Source: Pseudolabrys sp.
GTDB taxonomy: Bacteria > Pseudomonadota > Alphaproteobacteria > Rhizobiales > Xanthobacteraceae
DNA: 9,075 bases
NCBI GenBank assembly: GCA_019246455.1
Contig: JAFAQJ010000148.1
Coordinates: 1-9,075, forward strand
Reading direction: 5' to 3'
Part shown: positions 7,159 through 9,075 of the stretch, piece by piece
How positions within the stretch are numbered: position 1 is the first letter of the stretch
Layout of the letters: each line of letters opens with the position of its first letter
Notes under the pieces: generated by a model
What the model was told of the DNA's origin: nothing
Database searches by the model: none
Seen by the model: only the letters and a program-made list of their open reading frames with translations
Position numbers and translations under genes: made by a program

Positions 7159-7434
7159 CTAGTTCAGCATGCCCAAGGCATGCATGTAGGTTTCGAGCAC
7201 CGCTTCCTGTTCCTTGCGCTCGTCGATGTCCTGCTTGCGCAGGCGCACGATGGTGCGCAGCGCCTTGACGTCATAGCCGTTGCCTTTCGCCTCGGCGTAG
7301 ATGTCGCGGATGTCGTCGGAGGTCGTCTTCTTTTCCTCTTCCAGCCGCTCGATGCGTTCGACGAAGGCTTTGAGCTGGTCCTTGGCAAAACGGTGTGAGG
7401 CTTCTTCTTTGGCGGCTGCGGCAGTGGCAGGCAT
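7159..7434 (-). CDS. gapR: GapR-family nucleoid-associated DNA-binding protein (DUF2312)
   Basis: Small 91-residue protein of the DUF2312 family. Caulobacter GapR, of nearly the same length, binds overtwisted AT-rich DNA as a clamp-like oligomer and helps topoisomerases during replication and transcription. A short Ala-rich start (2-12) is followed by a charged helix with coiled-coil character (about 15-50, including [11 protein letters not shown]), then the conserved [16 protein letters not shown] segment and [11 protein letters not shown], whose basic residues fit DNA contact. The start is secure: ATG 7434 has AAGGAG six bases upstream. That ribosome binding site sits inside a long stem, described separately. 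The gene lies 122 bp after the DUF1244 gene on the same strand, so they may share a transcript, and it converges on the DUF882 gene. Family membership is very likely; the chromosome role here is by analogy. Confidence 0.93.
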   Translation of the reverse strand: MPATAAAAKEEASHRFAKDQLKAFVERIERLEEEKKTTSDDIRDIYAEAKGNGYDVKALRTIVRLRKQDIDERKEQEAVLETYMHALGMLN

Positions 7435-7440
7435 CGCGGT

Positions 7441-7481
7441 CTCCTTATGCGGGCATTTCTTTGAGCCCGACTCATAAGGAG
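7441..7481 (-). promoter_or_regulatory. Stem-loop sequestering the gapR Shine-Dalgarno sequence
   Basis: Read on the minus strand, CTCCTTATG (7481-7473) pairs perfectly with CATAAGGAG (7449-7441). After a 3-nt AGT bulge, CGGGC (7469-7465) pairs with GCCCG (7454-7450) around a 10-nt AT-rich loop (7464-7455). The nine-pair arm covers the whole AAGGAG ribosome binding site (7446-7441), with CTCCTT acting as an anti-Shine-Dalgarno. The stem ends six bases before the ATG. This layout suits translational control of gapR (thermometer, autoregulation or ligand), but a DNA operator is possible. The pairing is seen directly; the function is inference. Confidence 0.6.
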
Positions 7482-7527
7482 TTCTGGGCGGACCGTGACT
7501 AGGCCACGCTCATAAAGCCCCGACATT

Positions 7528-7541
7528 CACAGCTGTGCACA
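7528..7541. repeat. Two overlapping palindromes between the DUF1244 and gapR genes
   Basis: CACAGCTGTG (7528-7537) is a perfect 10-bp palindrome and overlaps the 8-bp palindrome TGTGCACA (7534-7541). They lie 16 bp past the DUF1244 stop and about 95 bp before the gapR ATG, where an operator for a gapR-specific promoter could sit. I could not identify clear -35/-10 hexamers beside them. Confidence 0.3.
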
Positions 7542-7556
7542 ACGGCGGCGGCGCGT

Positions 7557-7853
7557 TTAGTGCTTATGGCTTGCCTTTTCGAAAGCCGCCTTTTGGTCGG
7601 GGCTGGCTTCCTTCTGGTATTTTTGCCGCCACTCCTCGTAGGGCATGCCATAAACGATCGAACGGCTCTCGTCCTTGCTCATCGCGAGGCCCTTGGCCTC
7701 CGCGGCATCCTTCATCCAATTCGACAGGCAGTTGCGGCAGAAGCCCGCGAGATTCATCAGATCGATGTTCTGCACGTCGGTGCGCGTGCGCAAGTGCTCG
7801 ACCAGGCGCCGGTAGACGGCGGCTTCGAGCTCGGTGCGGGTCTTGTCATCCAT
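7557..7853 (-). CDS. DUF1244 family small protein with a Cys-x2-Cys motif
   Basis: Soluble 98-residue protein of unknown function, matching the compact, mainly helical DUF1244 family. The family signature is clear around residues 36-46: LAGFCRNCLSNW with C39 and C42, a possible metal or redox pair. A later conserved stretch is YGMPYEEWRQKYQ (68-80). There is no signal peptide or membrane segment. The start at 7853 is firm: GGAGG stands 8 nt upstream, and the conserved frame begins MDDKTRTELE; the frame stays open further upstream but runs into the divergent promoter and gene. It is divergent from the glycerate kinase gene (85-bp gap) and 122 bp upstream of gapR, possibly in one transcript. 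No biochemical role should be assigned from this sequence. Confidence 0.92.
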   Translation of the reverse strand: MDDKTRTELEAAVYRRLVEHLRTRTDVQNIDLMNLAGFCRNCLSNWMKDAAEAKGLAMSKDESRSIVYGMPYEEWRQKYQKEASPDQKAAFEKASHKH

Positions 7854-7876
7854 TCCCAAAACCTCCGTGTTCCTGA

Positions 7877-7906
7877 AACATAGTGAGATCGGGACCGGCT
7901 TGCCAG
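7877..7906 (-). promoter_or_regulatory. Candidate promoter of the DUF1244 gene
   Basis: Minus strand: CTGGCA (7906-7901) as -35, an 18-bp spacer, and TATGTT (7882-7877) as -10. Predicted transcription start near 7870 gives a short leader holding GGAGG (7866-7862). The -35 occupies the same bases as the -35 proposed for the divergent glycerate kinase promoter. By-eye call. Confidence 0.4.
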
Positions 7907-7930
7907 ACACGGCGTAACCGCCGCTATAGT
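7900..7930 (+). promoter_or_regulatory. Candidate glycerate kinase promoter giving a leaderless mRNA
   Basis: TTGCCA (7900-7905) and TATAGT (7925-7930) resemble -35 and -10 with a 19-bp spacer. A start point 6-8 bases after TATAGT falls at 7937-7939, on or just before the ATG. No Shine-Dalgarno lies between. An in-frame TAG within the -10 (7927-7929) rules out an upstream start. Confidence 0.45.
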
Positions 7931-7938
7931 GCGCCGCC

Positions 7939-9075
7939 ATGACTGATCCCATCTCGGACCATCGCGCCTTCCTGCGAAGCCTGTTCGATGCCGCGGTCGC
8001 CGCCGCGCATCCGGCGTCGTTCCTGCCGCATCTGCTGCCGTCGGCGCCGAAAGGCCGCCTCATCATTCTCGCGGCCGGCAAGGGCGCCGGCTCGATGACG
8101 GAGGTCGCGGAGATGCACTATCTCGATGCGCTCGAATTTCCACGCGACAGGATTTCTGGTGTCGCCGTCGCGCGCCACGGTTACGGGCGGCCGACGCGCC
8201 GCATCGAGATGATCGAGGCGGGACATCCGATTCCCGACGCCGAGGGCCTCAAGGCAGCCGCGCGTGCACTCGAATTGGCTGACGCGGCGCGAGCCGACGA
8301 TGTCGTTCTGGTGCTGATGTCGGGCGGGGCGTCGGCGAACTGGATCGCACCGGCGCAGGGTCTCGAATTCTCCGACAAGCAAGCGGTGACGCGCGCGCTG
8401 CTGCGTTCGGGTGCCAACATCGGCGAGATCAATACGGTGCGACGCCATTTGTCGCGCATCAAAGGCGGGCGTCTCGCGCGCCATGCCTATCCGGCGACGG
8501 TCGTGACGCTCGCGATCTCCGACGTGCCGAACGATAATCCGGCGGCGATCGGCTCAGGGCCGACCGTCCCCGATCCGACCACGCTCGCCGACGCCCGCGC
8601 GATCGTCGCCAAATACAAGCTCGACCTGCCCGGCGCGGTGACGCGCGCGCTCAACAATCCGGCCAACGAAACGCCGAAGCCGGGCGATCCGGTGTTCGCC
8701 AACGCCAGCTTCACGTTGGCGGCGCGGCCTGCCAACGCGCTCGCCGCCGCGCAGAAGAAAGCACGCACGGCGGGCTATGAGCCGGTTCTGCTCGGTGACA
8801 ACCTCGAAGGCGAAGCGCGCGAGGTGGCGGCGGCGCATGCGGCGATGGCGCGCGAGCTGCAACGGCAAGGAAAACGCGCGGTGATCATGTCGGGCGGCGA
8901 ACTGACCGTGACGATCCGCGGCAATGGCAAAGGCGGGCCTAACCAGGAATACGCGCTGGCGCTCGGTCTGGCGCTCGAGGGGACGCAGCACATCGCGGCT
9001 ATCGCTGGAGACACCGACGGCACCGACGGCGGCGCGGGTAGCGCCGACGATCCAGCCGGTGCCTTTGCCGATACC
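7939..9075 (+). CDS. gckA: Type-2 glycerate kinase with MOFRL domain (C-terminus cut by window edge)
   Basis: Class II glycerate kinase, which phosphorylates D-glycerate with ATP (normally to 2-phosphoglycerate), feeding glyoxylate, serine-cycle or tartrate carbon into lower glycolysis. The window holds 379 codons of a protein usually about 420-430 residues long. Visible motifs: AAGKGAGSM with K48, the family's conserved lysine; MSGGASANW (127-135); IKGGRLA near 174-180; SGPTVPDPT (206-214); and, opening the MOFRL domain, SGGELTVTIRGNGKGGPNQE (318-337) and GDTDGTDG (357-364). Relatives are often annotated TtuD or 'hydroxypyruvate reductase', an old name that does not fit this kinase fold. The start is forced by an in-frame TAG at 7927. 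It is divergent from the DUF1244 gene. The family is secure; the pathway would need the genes beyond the right edge. Confidence 0.94.
   Translation, partial: MTDPISDHRAFLRSLFDAAVAAAHPASFLPHLLPSAPKGRLIILAAGKGAGSMTEVAEMHYLDALEFPRDRISGVAVARHGYGRPTRRIEMIEAGHPIPDAEGLKAAARALELADAARADDVVLVLMSGGASANWIAPAQGLEFSDKQAVTRALLRSGANIGEINTVRRHLSRIKGGRLARHAYPATVVTLAISDVPNDNPAAIGSGPTVPDPTTLADARAIVAKYKLDLPGAVTRALNNPANETPKPGDPVFANASFTLAARPANALAAAQKKARTAGYEPVLLGDNLEGEAREVAAAHAAMARELQRQGKRAVIMSGGELTVTIRGNGKGGPNQEYALALGLALEGTQHIAAIAGDTDGTDGGAGSADDPAGAFADT

Noticed and set aside
1..9075. Defence system, mobile element, CRISPR array, tRNA or rRNA
   Set aside because: No transposase, integrase, spaced direct repeats or RNA-gene-like sequence was seen. 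All seven genes are chromosomal housekeeping or regulatory families with consistent composition.

Overview
The window looks like chromosomal DNA of a GC-rich alphaproteobacterium, most likely in the order Hyphomicrobiales (Bradyrhizobium/Pseudolabrys-like relatives). This rests on gene content: a GapR (DUF2312) nucleoid protein, a DUF1244 protein, an MOFRL-type glycerate kinase, an oligoendopeptidase F with a Lys/Ala/Pro-rich N-terminal tail, and a perfect CtrA-type box (TTAA-N7-TTAA). The species call is inference. Seven protein genes are visible, two of them cut by the window edges. I see no RNA gene, insertion sequence, prophage or CRISPR array.

Layout. Positions 1-1607 (minus) hold most of an M3-family oligoendopeptidase F, missing its C-terminus. 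A 153-bp divergent spacer with the CtrA-like box separates it from a plus-strand sigma-54-dependent response regulator (1761-3248). A 123-bp spacer with three consecutive inverted repeats leads to a YcbB-type L,D-transpeptidase (3372-5348), which ends at a strong intrinsic terminator (5373-5403). A roughly 270-bp spacer precedes a secreted DUF882/peptidase M15-like protein with a long C-terminal extension (about 5620-7095). This converges on gapR (7159-7434, minus). Upstream of gapR on the same strand is a DUF1244 gene (7557-7853). It diverges from a type-2 glycerate kinase (7939 to the right edge).

Functional reading. The middle of the window is a cell-envelope block: an L,D-transpeptidase that makes 3-3 peptidoglycan crosslinks and a presumed periplasmic zinc enzyme of the M15 type, next to an orphan sigma-54 response regulator whose upstream region carries a cell-cycle (CtrA) motif. 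The right side pairs a nucleoid/supercoiling protein (GapR) with a small Cys-motif protein, beside carbon metabolism. Known families explain every gene. I do not see a wholly new enzyme system.

The unusual material is regulatory: (i) a 14-bp stem that buries the gapR Shine-Dalgarno sequence; (ii) the CtrA box; (iii) a run of hairpins before the L,D-transpeptidase; (iv) a -10 element so close to the glycerate kinase ATG that a leaderless mRNA is predicted.
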